Assembly (NCBI RefSeq): GCF_017873415.1
Contig: NZ_JAGGKD010000021.1
Coordinates: forward strand, 1-32,995
Origin: Methanolobus bombayensis
GTDB lineage: Archaea > Halobacteriota > Methanosarcinia > Methanosarcinales > Methanosarcinaceae
Reading direction: 5' to 3'
DNA length: 32,995 nt
The notes below the pieces were generated by a model. It saw only the letters and a list, made by a program, of their open reading frames with translations, searched no databases and was not told the origin of the DNA. This document shows, one piece after another, positions 1 through 6,961 of this stretch. A program made the translations under genes and the position numbers. The number at the start of each line of letters is the position of its first letter. Within the stretch, counting starts at the first letter, position 1.

Positions 1-34
1 GTGTTTGATACTGTTTTTTGATTGGTTTATGACG

Positions 35-82
35 CTTTCATCCCCTACCTGTCGCTACGTTCCGAGGAAGGGGACTTCTCGC
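35..82 (-). mobile_element. IS200/IS605 (IS1341-type) right-end-like remnant
   Basis: Read on the minus strand this short stretch resembles the 3' end of a TnpB-type element. It has codons of the kind that end TnpB proteins (REVPFLGT then stop, compare REAPS-like tails) followed by an imperfect hairpin: CCCCTACCT at 42-50 against AGGAAGGGG at 65-73, 8 of 9 pairs, 14-base loop. A related sequence with the same CCCCT-CCTG...CGAGGAAGG layout sits at the other edge of the window (32811-32862). No transposase is visible, so it is a relic or an isolated end. Assignment rests on memory of such ends, not on an alignment. Confidence 0.45.
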
Positions 83-300
83 TTTTGAGTTAAAAAGAGC
101 ATATTTTCACGCCCATTCTTTACTTTTCCTATAACATTCAATCTTTCAAGTTCCACGACCATGGCACTTGCCTTACCTTCAGAATAGTCCAGATGCTTGC
201 GCAATTCCTTTTGTGGTATTGCACCACCTGCTGAACGTATAATATCCAGTATTTCCAGTTGCTCAGAATTCAAAACAGATATCCGGGAATAAGATTCCAC
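55..300 (-). CDS. Small winged-helix (MarR/DUF7343-like) DNA-binding protein, probably a truncated or fused remnant
   Basis: The 81 residues form one winged helix-turn-helix domain: helix 1 around EQLEILDIIRSAGG, the recognition region around PQKELRKHLDYSEGKASAMVVELERLNVI, and a wing ending in KNGRENMLFLT. In archaea this domain usually forms the cytoplasmic C-terminus of membrane-anchored regulators. Here it stands alone. The start is a GTG with no ribosome binding site in front of it, and the frame stays open upstream to a stop at 343-345, so it may be the tail of a broken longer gene. The last eight residues (REVPFLGT) and the stop come from the IS-end-like sequence at 35-82. It lies downstream of, and in the same direction as, the exported-protein gene at 384-1286. 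Domain type is well supported; whether the gene is functional is not. Confidence 0.55.
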   Translation of the reverse strand: MESYSRISVLNSEQLEILDIIRSAGGAIPQKELRKHLDYSEGKASAMVVELERLNVIGKVKNGRENMLFLTQKREVPFLGT

Positions 301-383
301 AGAAAAAGACCGTTCTTTGTCTATGAATAAAGGATGTAATCCTCATGTTACACTACCATCCATGAATGGTTCTTATTCAGTGT

Positions 384-1286
384 TCATACAGTATCAAATA
401 TAGGCGACAACCAGACTCCTTCCTTCACCGCACTGGAGCTGTTTAGGTAATAATTCCCATCACCATAGAGCTGTACCTCTCCAAAACCCGTAACATGAAG
501 AGTTGTGTTTTCTCCCATCACAGCAATTGTCATTCCTGACCCGGACATACTTAAATTGCCCTGTACATCCACATATGAGAGCATGGGATGAGGGTCTTCG
601 GTAGCTGAAGTAGCTATGACGGATTCTTTTGCTATTTTCGGACTGGTCAATCCGCCTGTATCAATAGACATGTCACCTTCAAAGTCAACTACTGAGAATT
701 TGCCTGAAGACATGCTGAGATTGACTTCCAGATCACCGGAGAGAATAATAACTCCACTTCCGTTTGCATCAAGAATATCAGTTTTCGTTATTTTAACAGG
801 CCCTGGCATATAGTTATGCATGTTCACGAATATCTTCTTTAATAAAATATCCGACAGGACCATCTTCTCTTTGGACAATGCAACATACTTCTGTTCTTCA
901 ACAACAGAATCAGAACTGTCTGCTTTTTCAAGATAGTAAGCTGCTTCAGAAACAAGTGAAGAATAGTCTGCAACCATTTTTTCAAGATATCTTACATCAT
1001 TTCCTTCATTTGCCAGGCGTTCCAGAGATTCTTCAAGACGAAGAATAATGTCATCTGATTTCTGGATATTATCTTCCAGGAATTGTTTTTCTGCATCCGG
1101 TTTCATATGTTCTTCAGAAACAGCTGAGGGCATCTCTTTATAAAGTTCCTTATTCATATATTCCGGCTGGCCGAGGTACGGTTCGCCGTGAATTCCACTG
1201 CCTGGATGTCTGCCGCAATCCGACAAGCCTGATATTAGTACCATTAATACAAGAATTGCCAGTATAACAAGAGGGAACTTTTTCAA
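384..1286 (-). CDS. Exported or membrane-anchored protein of unknown function
   Basis: A 300-residue protein that I do not recognise. Residues 1-22 are a hydrophobic export signal or anchor (MKKFPLVILAILVLMVLISG), followed by Cys-24 without a clean lipobox. Residues about 60-155 are helical and charged, probably coiled coil. Residues about 165-295 are rich in Gly, Ser, Thr and Val with alternating polarity (LSGDLEVNLSMSSGKFSVVD, VDVQGNLSMSGSGMTIAV), suggesting a beta-solenoid or sandwich outside the cell. The start is TTG, chosen because GAGGTGA lies four bases upstream and the signal begins there. A stop at 384 is followed by another in-frame stop, so it does not read through into the winged-helix gene, although the pair could derive from one membrane-anchored sensor with an extracellular domain. 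Confidence 0.7.
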   Translation of the reverse strand: MKKFPLVILAILVLMVLISGLSDCGRHPGSGIHGEPYLGQPEYMNKELYKEMPSAVSEEHMKPDAEKQFLEDNIQKSDDIILRLEESLERLANEGNDVRYLEKMVADYSSLVSEAAYYLEKADSSDSVVEEQKYVALSKEKMVLSDILLKKIFVNMHNYMPGPVKITKTDILDANGSGVIILSGDLEVNLSMSSGKFSVVDFEGDMSIDTGGLTSPKIAKESVIATSATEDPHPMLSYVDVQGNLSMSGSGMTIAVMGENTTLHVTGFGEVQLYGDGNYYLNSSSAVKEGVWLSPIFDTV

Positions 1287-1972
1287 GATCTCACCTCACA
1301 TGACATTTCTCCGTTGTGGTATTCAGTATAACATATTAACATTGTATATGCACCTTGACGTTTTTTTATTATTACTCAAAATTGGGAGATTTAAATATAA
1401 ACATACTTAAGGAGAAAGAAATACTTTCACCTAAAATTAGGAACTGTCGGACATTTTAAGCTTTATGAAGCTTTTTTGCTTATTAAAAATCAGATTAAAA
1501 CTAGATTGAAGTATCAAATTCATTTTTAACAATTATAAAACCATATTAACCCAAAAAACATACATGGAACATATCCGAAAATTGCATTTTATCATAAACA
1601 TATCTAAAACATGAAAAATTCATCAACTGATATTTGTCAGGAAATATAATAATAAGACCATAATGTAAAACACGCCATTTAAAGACTGATTCCTACACAG
1701 CAACGAAATTAGAACAGAGTAAGTATAAATCACAAGAATTTGGCATCCTGGAATGAATTTTAGAAGCTAGAGGAATATTTTAAGTTTTTCAAAGGTTTTT
1801 TCAAATAATAAACCTTTATAGAAGTTTTATTTTTCAATTTAAAGATATATTTGAGCCTCTTTTTGTTAAGTATCCTTATATTTAAGCCTGATCATCTCGA
1901 GAATGTCAGAAGCACATCAATAATCGAGGCAATAATCTGACAGAGCAGAGAATAAAAAGGAGATAATAAGTA
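1287..1972. other. Long A/T-rich intergenic region between divergent exported-protein genes
   Basis: About 690 bases without a credible gene. It holds the promoter regions of both flanking genes. Structures seen: AAGCTT-TATG-AAGCTT followed by a T run (1458-1477), a terminator-like hairpin on the plus strand with no gene upstream of it; an 8-bp inverted repeat AAAGGTTT/AAACCTTT (1791-1798 and 1810-1817); TATA-like stretches at 1813-1820 and 1878-1886; and a 7-bp leader inverted repeat TGTCAGA/TCTGACA (1904-1910 and 1936-1942). No tRNA-like fold or open frame of note was found. Confidence 0.6.
1957..1964 (+). promoter_or_regulatory. Shine-Dalgarno for the repeat-containing exported protein
   Basis: AAGGAGAT lies eight bases before the ATG at 1973. 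It fixes the start at the beginning of the signal peptide. The leader upstream contains the inverted repeat 1904-1910/1936-1942. Confidence 0.7.
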
Positions 1973-2767
1973 ATGAAACACAAAATCCTGAAAGTACTGG
2001 CCTTTATTTCATTGGCAGCAATGGTAATAGGTGCTGTGTCACCGGGAGCCTTTGCTGATGAAACAGGAGCATCAGACGACACTGGAGAATTCGGCGATCA
2101 TAAGATGGGACATGGTCCACGTGGTGGGCCGGTGATTTACGGTGAAACCATGGAAGCTCCAGTCTTTGACACCGAAGACGAAGAGATGGAATTCCTTGTT
2201 GAGAGAATAACTGAATCTATAAACAGAAAGATCGCGATGCTCCAAGGAATGATCGAAAACATCGATGAGATAGAGGACGAAGACATTACAAAAGACTCAA
2301 TAGAAGAGCAGATCTCAGAACTAGAAGAGCTTCTTAAAGATATGGAAAGTGCAACAACACTTGATGAACTTAAAGAAATTCTGGAAGCAGGCAGGGAATC
2401 TATGATGAAGGAAAATCCGGGAAAGGGTGAAAGACCGGAAATGGAAGTAATGGAGTTCGAATCAGATGAAGATGAAATGCAGTATCTTGTAGAAAGAGAA
2501 ACTGAACATATCACCAAAAGGATTGAAATGCTCAATGAAAAGCTTGCAGATACTGACAATGAAGATGAAGAAGCAGAAATAGAAGAGCAAATAACTGAAC
2601 TTGAGGAGCTTCTTGAGAACATAGAAAGTGCAACAACACTAGACGGTCTCAAAGAGATTCTGGAAGAATACAGTGAAAACAAACCTCAACAACTCAGACA
2701 CGGAAGAGAATGCGGACCAATGGGCCCTGCTCCTGAATTAGAGGAAGGTGTGAGCCAAGTAGAATAA
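1973..2767 (+). CDS. Secreted acidic coiled-coil protein with two tandem repeats
   Basis: A 264-residue protein of unknown function. Residues 1-28 are a classical Sec signal peptide with an AFA|DE cleavage site. Residues 43-53 are His/Gly-rich (HKMGHGPRGGP), perhaps metal binding. Two repeats of about 80 residues follow, at about 59-141 and 157-234. Each has an acidic lead-in, an LVER helix, a variable acidic link, EEQI-ELEELL, and a nearly identical ESATTLD-LKEILE helix. The repeats are also similar in DNA (a 17-base identity around GAAAGTGCAACAACACT), implying fairly recent internal duplication. The C-terminus is again Gly/Pro/His-rich with one Cys. The protein is strongly acidic and probably extracellular or surface associated. 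It has its own promoter region and ribosome binding site and is followed by a strong hairpin. Confidence 0.8.
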   Translation: MKHKILKVLAFISLAAMVIGAVSPGAFADETGASDDTGEFGDHKMGHGPRGGPVIYGETMEAPVFDTEDEEMEFLVERITESINRKIAMLQGMIENIDEIEDEDITKDSIEEQISELEELLKDMESATTLDELKEILEAGRESMMKENPGKGERPEMEVMEFESDEDEMQYLVERETEHITKRIEMLNEKLADTDNEDEEAEIEEQITELEELLENIESATTLDGLKEILEEYSENKPQQLRHGRECGPMGPAPELEEGVSQVE

Positions 2768-2810
2768 AGAATAGAAAATACTCTTTGAAATTATGAAAAC
2801 CACCAACCTC

Positions 2811-2839
2811 TATGAGATAGGATTTTTTCCTATCTCATA
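2811..2839 (+). terminator. Stem-loop terminator after the secreted repeat protein
   Basis: A perfect 12-bp inverted repeat (TATGAGATAGGA at 2811-2822, TCCTATCTCATA at 2828-2839) encloses a five-T loop, 43 bases after the stop codon at 2767. There is no long T tract after the stem, so it may act as an RNA 3'-end structure rather than a classical intrinsic terminator. Confidence 0.6.
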
Positions 2840-2985
2840 AATACTTCTGATGACAATAATAAATGGGAGTTACTATATATATCATGACACTGATTAACAC
2901 AATCAATCATTCCTTATTGAAAATTACCAAAAATATTAACATACAATAGATAATGGTAATACCCTATTATAGCAGGAGAAATGTC

Positions 2986-3705
2986 ATGAAAATTGCAATA
3001 CTTGGAGGCACAGGTAACATAGGCAAAGGCTTTGCACTGCGATGGGGCCAGAAACATGAGATAATAATTGGTTCCAGAGAACAGGAAAAGGCCGAAGCGG
3101 TTGCATCTGAATATAATCTGATACTTGAAAAATATGGCTACAAACCAAGCATATCAGGTACCGATAACAAAACAGCCGCCGAAAAAGCAGAAATAGTCGT
3201 TATTGCCATCAGGTATAATCAGCTTGCTCCTGTAATGGATCTGATACGTCCGGTAATTGAGAACAAGATAGTCATCAGCGTTGTTGTTCCAATGGAAAGG
3301 AACATGTGCTATATAAGTCCGGGCAGTGATTATCCAAGAACCCCGATAGAAAGTAAAGACTTCAACACCGAATATTTCTGTTTTTCAATGCCTGAACTTG
3401 GAAGTGCCGCCCAGGAATTATTCACAATGATACCTGAAAGTACCGAACTTGTTGCAGCTTTCCACACAGTACCTGCAAAGAAACTGGCAAACCTTGACAT
3501 GGAACTTGATTATGATATCGGTGTTTGCGGCAATTCAATGCATGCAAAAGAGATAGTGTTTGGTCTTGTAAAGGATATTTCCAGCATGAGGCCACTTGAT
3601 ATCGGACCTCTGGAGACTGCAGGGATGGTAGAATCCCTTACACCACTCCTGATTAACGTTGCCGCAAGGAATGAAATGAAAGACGTAAGCCTTAAATTCA
3701 TCTGA
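2986..3705 (+). CDS. npdG: F420H2:NADP+ oxidoreductase-like protein (NpdG/Fno family)
   Basis: A 239-residue protein. The family transfers hydride between coenzyme F420 and NADP in the cytoplasm, making NADPH for biosynthesis. The N-terminus MKIAILGGTGNIGKGFALRW is the Rossmann glycine motif, followed by IIIGSRE, whose Ser-Arg binds the NADP 2'-phosphate. Later segments (VVIAIRYNQLAPVMD, VISVVVPMER, ELVAAFHTVPAKKLANL, ALDIGPLE-like PLDIGPLETAGMVE) fit the family. The start was set at 2986 because CAGGAG stands eight bases upstream and the Rossmann strand begins there; an in-frame ATG at 2953 would add 11 residues of no family character. TATA-like stretches lie at 2872-2881 and 2929-2938. The gene lies just before glnA, consistent with a supply of reductant for nitrogen assimilation. 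Homologues in F420-0/NADP-binding families are a possible alternative. Confidence 0.82.
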   Translation: MKIAILGGTGNIGKGFALRWGQKHEIIIGSREQEKAEAVASEYNLILEKYGYKPSISGTDNKTAAEKAEIVVIAIRYNQLAPVMDLIRPVIENKIVISVVVPMERNMCYISPGSDYPRTPIESKDFNTEYFCFSMPELGSAAQELFTMIPESTELVAAFHTVPAKKLANLDMELDYDIGVCGNSMHAKEIVFGLVKDISSMRPLDIGPLETAGMVESLTPLLINVAARNEMKDVSLKFI

Positions 3706-3867
3706 ACACCACATAATCTTTTTTTTACATGTGGAAACTCCCTTTACCATAGGTTTTGATATTTACCCTGAATCTTATGGTAACCTATAATTGCATGAAC
3801 TTAGATATCCAAAAATAATTTTGCATCATTTTTGCAGAATAATAGAGGAAGAATAACAGGCGATCAA
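3706..3867. promoter_or_regulatory. T-tract terminator and glnA upstream region with inverted repeat
   Basis: After the npdG stop there is a run of eight T (about 3719-3726), enough for archaeal termination. Further on an 8-bp inverted repeat TTACCATA/TATGGTAA (3744-3751 and 3776-3783) flanks a TATA-like GATATTTA, a layout that suits an operator over the glnA promoter. I could not match it to a known NrpR site, so the regulator is unassigned. An AGGCGATC element sits just before the chosen ATG at 3868. Confidence 0.4.
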
Positions 3868-5199
3868 ATGATAATTTGCAATAAGGAAGATGTTATCAAA
3901 GCTATTGAAACGCATAACGTAAAATTCATACGTTTGCAGTTCACGGACATAGAAGGCAGTGTAAAAGATGTTGAAATACCTGTGACCCAGATAGAAAAAG
4001 CTTTGGGTACAGGTATATCCTTTGATGGATCATCCATTGAAGGTTTTGTAAGGATCGATGAATCTGATATGGTGTTGAAACCTGATATAAGAACATTTGC
4101 TATCCTTCCATGGAGTAATAACCACAAAGGTGTGGTTGCAAGGATCATATGTGACATTTACATGCCGGATGGAAAACAATTCGATTCTGATCCCCGGTAT
4201 GTTCTCAAAAAAGTGATGAAAGAAGCAGAAGATATGGGATTCTCTCTCAATGTTGGTCCGGAACTGGAATTTTTCCTTTTTGAAAAAGTTGATGGAAGGG
4301 CAACAACAAAACCCCATGATTACGGCAGGTATTTCGAGTTCGCACCCACTGACCTTGCAGAAGACATAAGAAGGGACATAGTACTGACACTCACAGACCT
4401 TAATTTCGACATCGAGGCATCTCATCATGAGGTTGCTTTCGGACAACACGAAATCGATTTCAAGTACGGAGGAGCATTGGCAACTGCAGACAATGTCATG
4501 ACATTCAAGTATGTCACAAGGACCATCGCAAAAATACATGGACTGCATGCAACTTTCATGCCAAAACCAATATCTTCAGAGAACGGATCAGGTATGCATG
4601 TTAACCTCTCGCTTTCCCGGGGAAACGAGAATGCATTCTATGACCCTGATTCTGAAATGGAGATAAGTGATACGACAAGATATTTCATAGCAGGAGTACT
4701 GAAACATATAAAAGCAATATCCTGCATCTCAAATCCTCTGGTAAACTCCTATAAGCGACTTATTCCGGGTTATGAAGCACCTGTATATATAACCTGGTCC
4801 GGGGCGAACCGTAGTTCCCTTATACGCATACCTTCTGCAAGAGGAAAGAGCACAAGGGTTGAGCTTCGAAGTCCTGATCCTTCATGCAATCCGTACCTGA
4901 CTTTTGCAGCTATTCTTGCTTCAGGTCTGGACGGCATAAAGAATAAGATGGACCCAGGAACCATGATGGATTACAATGTCTTTGACCTGACAAAAGAGGA
5001 ACGTAAAGAAAGAGGTATTGAAACACTCCCGGCAACCATTAAAGAGAGTGCAAACTATCTGGAAAAAGATGAGCTTCTTAAAAGCACACTTGGTGAACAT
5101 GTCCATGATAATATCCTGCGTCTTGCAAGGGCAGAATGGGATGCATACAGAACCCAGGTACACGACTGGGAAATTCAGCGTTATCTGAATACAATATGA
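3868..5199 (+). CDS. glnA: Glutamine synthetase, type I (divergent paralogue)
   Basis: ATP-dependent synthesis of glutamine from glutamate and ammonium; cytoplasmic dodecamer. The 443 residues carry all GS landmarks: FDGSSIEGFVRIDESDM (about 52-68), GPELEFFLF (130-138), SHHEVAFGQHEIDF (185-198), NGSGMH (239-244), KRLIPGYEAPVY (296-307), NRSSLIRIP (314-322) and RVELRSPDPSCNPYL (330-344). The short type-I form lacks the bacterial adenylylation tail. The start is set at ATG 3868, giving the usual length; an upstream TTG at 3832 would add 12 residues of no family character. Compared with the second GS in this window it is more diverged (AFGQHEI for APSQHEI, WSGANR for WSASNR). It follows npdG and is followed after 12 bases by a GNAT gene, so it may have a specialised role or regulation. 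Confidence 0.93.
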   Translation: MIICNKEDVIKAIETHNVKFIRLQFTDIEGSVKDVEIPVTQIEKALGTGISFDGSSIEGFVRIDESDMVLKPDIRTFAILPWSNNHKGVVARIICDIYMPDGKQFDSDPRYVLKKVMKEAEDMGFSLNVGPELEFFLFEKVDGRATTKPHDYGRYFEFAPTDLAEDIRRDIVLTLTDLNFDIEASHHEVAFGQHEIDFKYGGALATADNVMTFKYVTRTIAKIHGLHATFMPKPISSENGSGMHVNLSLSRGNENAFYDPDSEMEISDTTRYFIAGVLKHIKAISCISNPLVNSYKRLIPGYEAPVYITWSGANRSSLIRIPSARGKSTRVELRSPDPSCNPYLTFAAILASGLDGIKNKMDPGTMMDYNVFDLTKEERKERGIETLPATIKESANYLEKDELLKSTLGEHVHDNILRLARAEWDAYRTQVHDWEIQRYLNTI

Positions 5200-5211
5200 A
5201 ATGAAGTCCAT

Positions 5212-5715
5212 ATGAAAACTATTTTTTCCATAGTGGAAACAAAAAAGAAAGACCATCTGCCAGTTCAAAGATTCATTGAACTTGTCGATCACGAATTTTA
5301 TCCTCCCCTGAGTGAAAGGGGAGGAGGAATTCCAGAAAGAATTGAGAAGTGCCTGGACACTTCTGAAGCTAATTATCTAATTGCAAGACTAAATGAAGTA
5401 GATATTTCTGACCCGCTGGATGGAATAATAGGGATGATAGGATGCACGAAAAACTGGAAGGATGAAAGTAGCACCTATGTTAATTTCCTTGCAACTCATC
5501 CTGATTATAGAAAGTATGGTGTTAGTAAAGCATTGACCAGAGAACTTGAGTTTTTAATGGAAAAACAGGGATTTGAAAGAATCTACGTTTGCACATGGTC
5601 CACTAATCCTGCTGCCATGGATTTTTATGAAAAAATCGGATACAATGCCTATTCCATAATTTTGAATCACAGAGGAAATGGGGTTCATACTATCAATTAT
5701 AAAAAGAAGATTTAG
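5212..5715 (+). CDS. GNAT-family N-acetyltransferase
   Basis: A 167-residue acetyl-CoA-dependent transferase of unknown substrate. The acetyl-CoA site is visible in VNFLATHPDYRKYGVSKAL (about 94-112; an R/Q-x-x-G-x-A/G variant), followed by the helix TRELEFLMEKQGFERIYV and the C-terminal NPAAMDFYEKIGYNAY, all in the usual order. The ATG lies 12 bases after the glnA stop, so the two are probably co-transcribed; a good ribosome binding site is not obvious, fitting translation coupled to glnA. The placement raises the possibility that it modifies a nitrogen-pathway product or protein, but nothing in the sequence shows this. Confidence 0.75.
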   Translation: MKTIFSIVETKKKDHLPVQRFIELVDHEFYPPLSERGGGIPERIEKCLDTSEANYLIARLNEVDISDPLDGIIGMIGCTKNWKDESSTYVNFLATHPDYRKYGVSKALTRELEFLMEKQGFERIYVCTWSTNPAAMDFYEKIGYNAYSIILNHRGNGVHTINYKKKI

Positions 5716-5728
5716 GATGTAGTTATGA

Positions 5729-5836
5729 TGCAAAACAGTAATATATCATCAGAGTCTCGATAAGAAGGCTCTTCCTAGAATCCTTATCATTGCGGAAAAC
5801 TTGAAAGATGAATATCCGAAAGTCAGACCGCTTTGA
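5729..5836 (+). pseudogene. Possible gene remnant (coding-like tail without a start)
   Basis: Just after the GNAT gene an open frame of about 35 codons reads ...DKKALPRILIIAENLKDEYP and a few more residues, then a stop at 5834-5836. The composition looks protein-like, but there is no start codon: the nearby ATG ATG (5725-5730) is in another frame and stops at once. It could be the decayed 3' end of a lost gene. I do not recognise the family. Confidence 0.25.
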
Positions 5837-5849
5837 TTGAAAAAAGACA

Positions 5850-5909
5850 GGACACGAGTGCCTATTGCATGGTTAGGAAGAATAGAGGAAGTGGATAGGC
5901 ACCGTGTCC
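5850..5909. terminator. Long stem-loop between convergent genes
   Basis: GGACACG-A-GTGCCTAT (5850-5865) pairs with ATAGGCAC-CGTGTCC (5895-5909), giving 15 base pairs with one bulged A and a 29-base loop. It lies between the plus-strand GNAT gene and the end of the minus-strand glutamate synthase operon. It most simply serves as a bidirectional 3'-end structure; a small mobile-element remnant is another option. Confidence 0.5.
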
Positions 5910-5933
5910 ATAAACATGATATTTCGTTTTTAT

Positions 5934-6956
5934 TTACTCCTCTGGCATTCGTTCAAGCTTCTTTTTAGAGAGCTTTTCAATCAATTCCAGATTTACATCA
6001 TCGTTAAGTGACAGCTTGCCATTGTTTACTGCACTGTCCACAAACTGCTTACCAACAGGGTTGCGTATTATCAGAGTAGTGTAACCCTTGGAACTACCAA
6101 CTGAACCTGCTGACACATCAGCATCAATAGCTGTGAAATCAGTACAGATATGACATCCAGGACGTACACAATCGTCTACATCCTTCAGGGAGATCACTGT
6201 CATGCTTCCATCTTTTAAAGTAATCTCAAGTTTACCCTTGACATCAAAGTGTATGATATCCAGAGGGTTGATCTTGCGTTCTGTGATGAGCTTGTCCTGT
6301 ACGAGCTTCTCATAATCGAAGGTCTCTGTGCAGAAAAGACCCATTACAAAACGGATATTCTTCCTGAACGGACGCAGGAGGTCAAGGTCGCTTTTTCTCA
6401 TCTGCCTCATGGCCTGTGTCACGCATGGTACACCTACAACTGCGATGTTGGTGAACTTGCGTGTCATGACAGCTTCCTTAAGGGAGGCTACAAGCGGAAC
6501 CCACCAGTTGTAACGACTTCCTGCCTGGTGAACCAATACATCTGTGGAAGTTATCACAGCAGACGAAGGCTTAAGGGTCCACTGATCTTCAACAACAGTG
6601 ACAACCGCATCGATCATACCTTCTTCAAGAGCATTGGTAAGTATTGCTGTCACTGCACCACCGCTCTGCTTCCTTGGTACATCCATCTCAGCCTTTGCTG
6701 TGGTGATGGTAAGGTATTCACCAAGAACCTCAGACGGTGATTTTTCATTCCTCGGGCATACTTCATAGCATGCACCGCATGGGACTCCGTCATTTACCTC
6801 TTTACAGTAACCACTGTTAAGCGGATGAGTGGAGTCCTCTCCTATTTCAAAGTAAATTGCATCTGCCGGGCACACAGCCACACATGCACCGCATGCTGCA
6901 CATTTATCCGTGTCCCAGATATCTGCTTTAAGATCAAGATAATTTTTGCCTGCCAT
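5934..6956 (-). CDS. FrhB-like F420-reactive iron-sulfur flavoprotein of the glutamate synthase operon
   Basis: A 340-residue member of the F420 hydrogenase/dehydrogenase beta-subunit (FrhB) family, whose members use FAD to exchange electrons with F420. Residues 19-30 are a 4Fe-4S motif (CAACGACVAVCP); a second Cys set is C51, C60, C63 and C67. The FrhB core includes RKQSGGAVTAIL, GVPCVTQAMRQMR, FVMGLFCTETFDYEKL, and the C-terminal CVRPGCHICTDF (263-274) followed by the conserved AGSVGS. It is the last gene of the operon, five bases after the GXGXG subunit. The start at 6956 follows GGAGTGAT, which lies in the end of the previous gene. Inferred role: to feed electrons from F420H2 to the glutamate synthase in place of the bacterial NADPH-dependent GltD. 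Family assignment is firm; electron donor is inferred from the family. Confidence 0.85.
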   Translation of the reverse strand: MAGKNYLDLKADIWDTDKCAACGACVAVCPADAIYFEIGEDSTHPLNSGYCKEVNDGVPCGACYEVCPRNEKSPSEVLGEYLTITTAKAEMDVPRKQSGGAVTAILTNALEEGMIDAVVTVVEDQWTLKPSSAVITSTDVLVHQAGSRYNWWVPLVASLKEAVMTRKFTNIAVVGVPCVTQAMRQMRKSDLDLLRPFRKNIRFVMGLFCTETFDYEKLVQDKLITERKINPLDIIHFDVKGKLEITLKDGSMTVISLKDVDDCVRPGCHICTDFTAIDADVSAGSVGSSKGYTTLIIRNPVGKQFVDSAVNNGKLSLNDDVNLELIEKLSKKKLERMPEE

Positions 6957-6961
6957 TATAA

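Noticed and set aside
1444-1454. TGTCGGACAT also occurs near 19283 upstream of argB
   Set aside because: A single 10-base match between two spacers with different distances to genes; it may well be chance.
2137-2682. A 181-codon serine-rich minus-strand frame opposite the secreted repeat protein
   Set aside because: It is the antisense shadow of Glu-rich codons; no ribosome binding site, and the plus-strand gene has a signal peptide and good start.
2953-2985. N-terminal extension of npdG starting at the upstream ATG
   Set aside because: A ribosome binding site and the Rossmann strand both point to ATG 2986; the extra residues lack family character.
3706-3867. NrpR-type operator for glnA
   Set aside because: No half-site arrangement matched what I remember of methanogen NrpR sites; only a generic inverted repeat is claimed.
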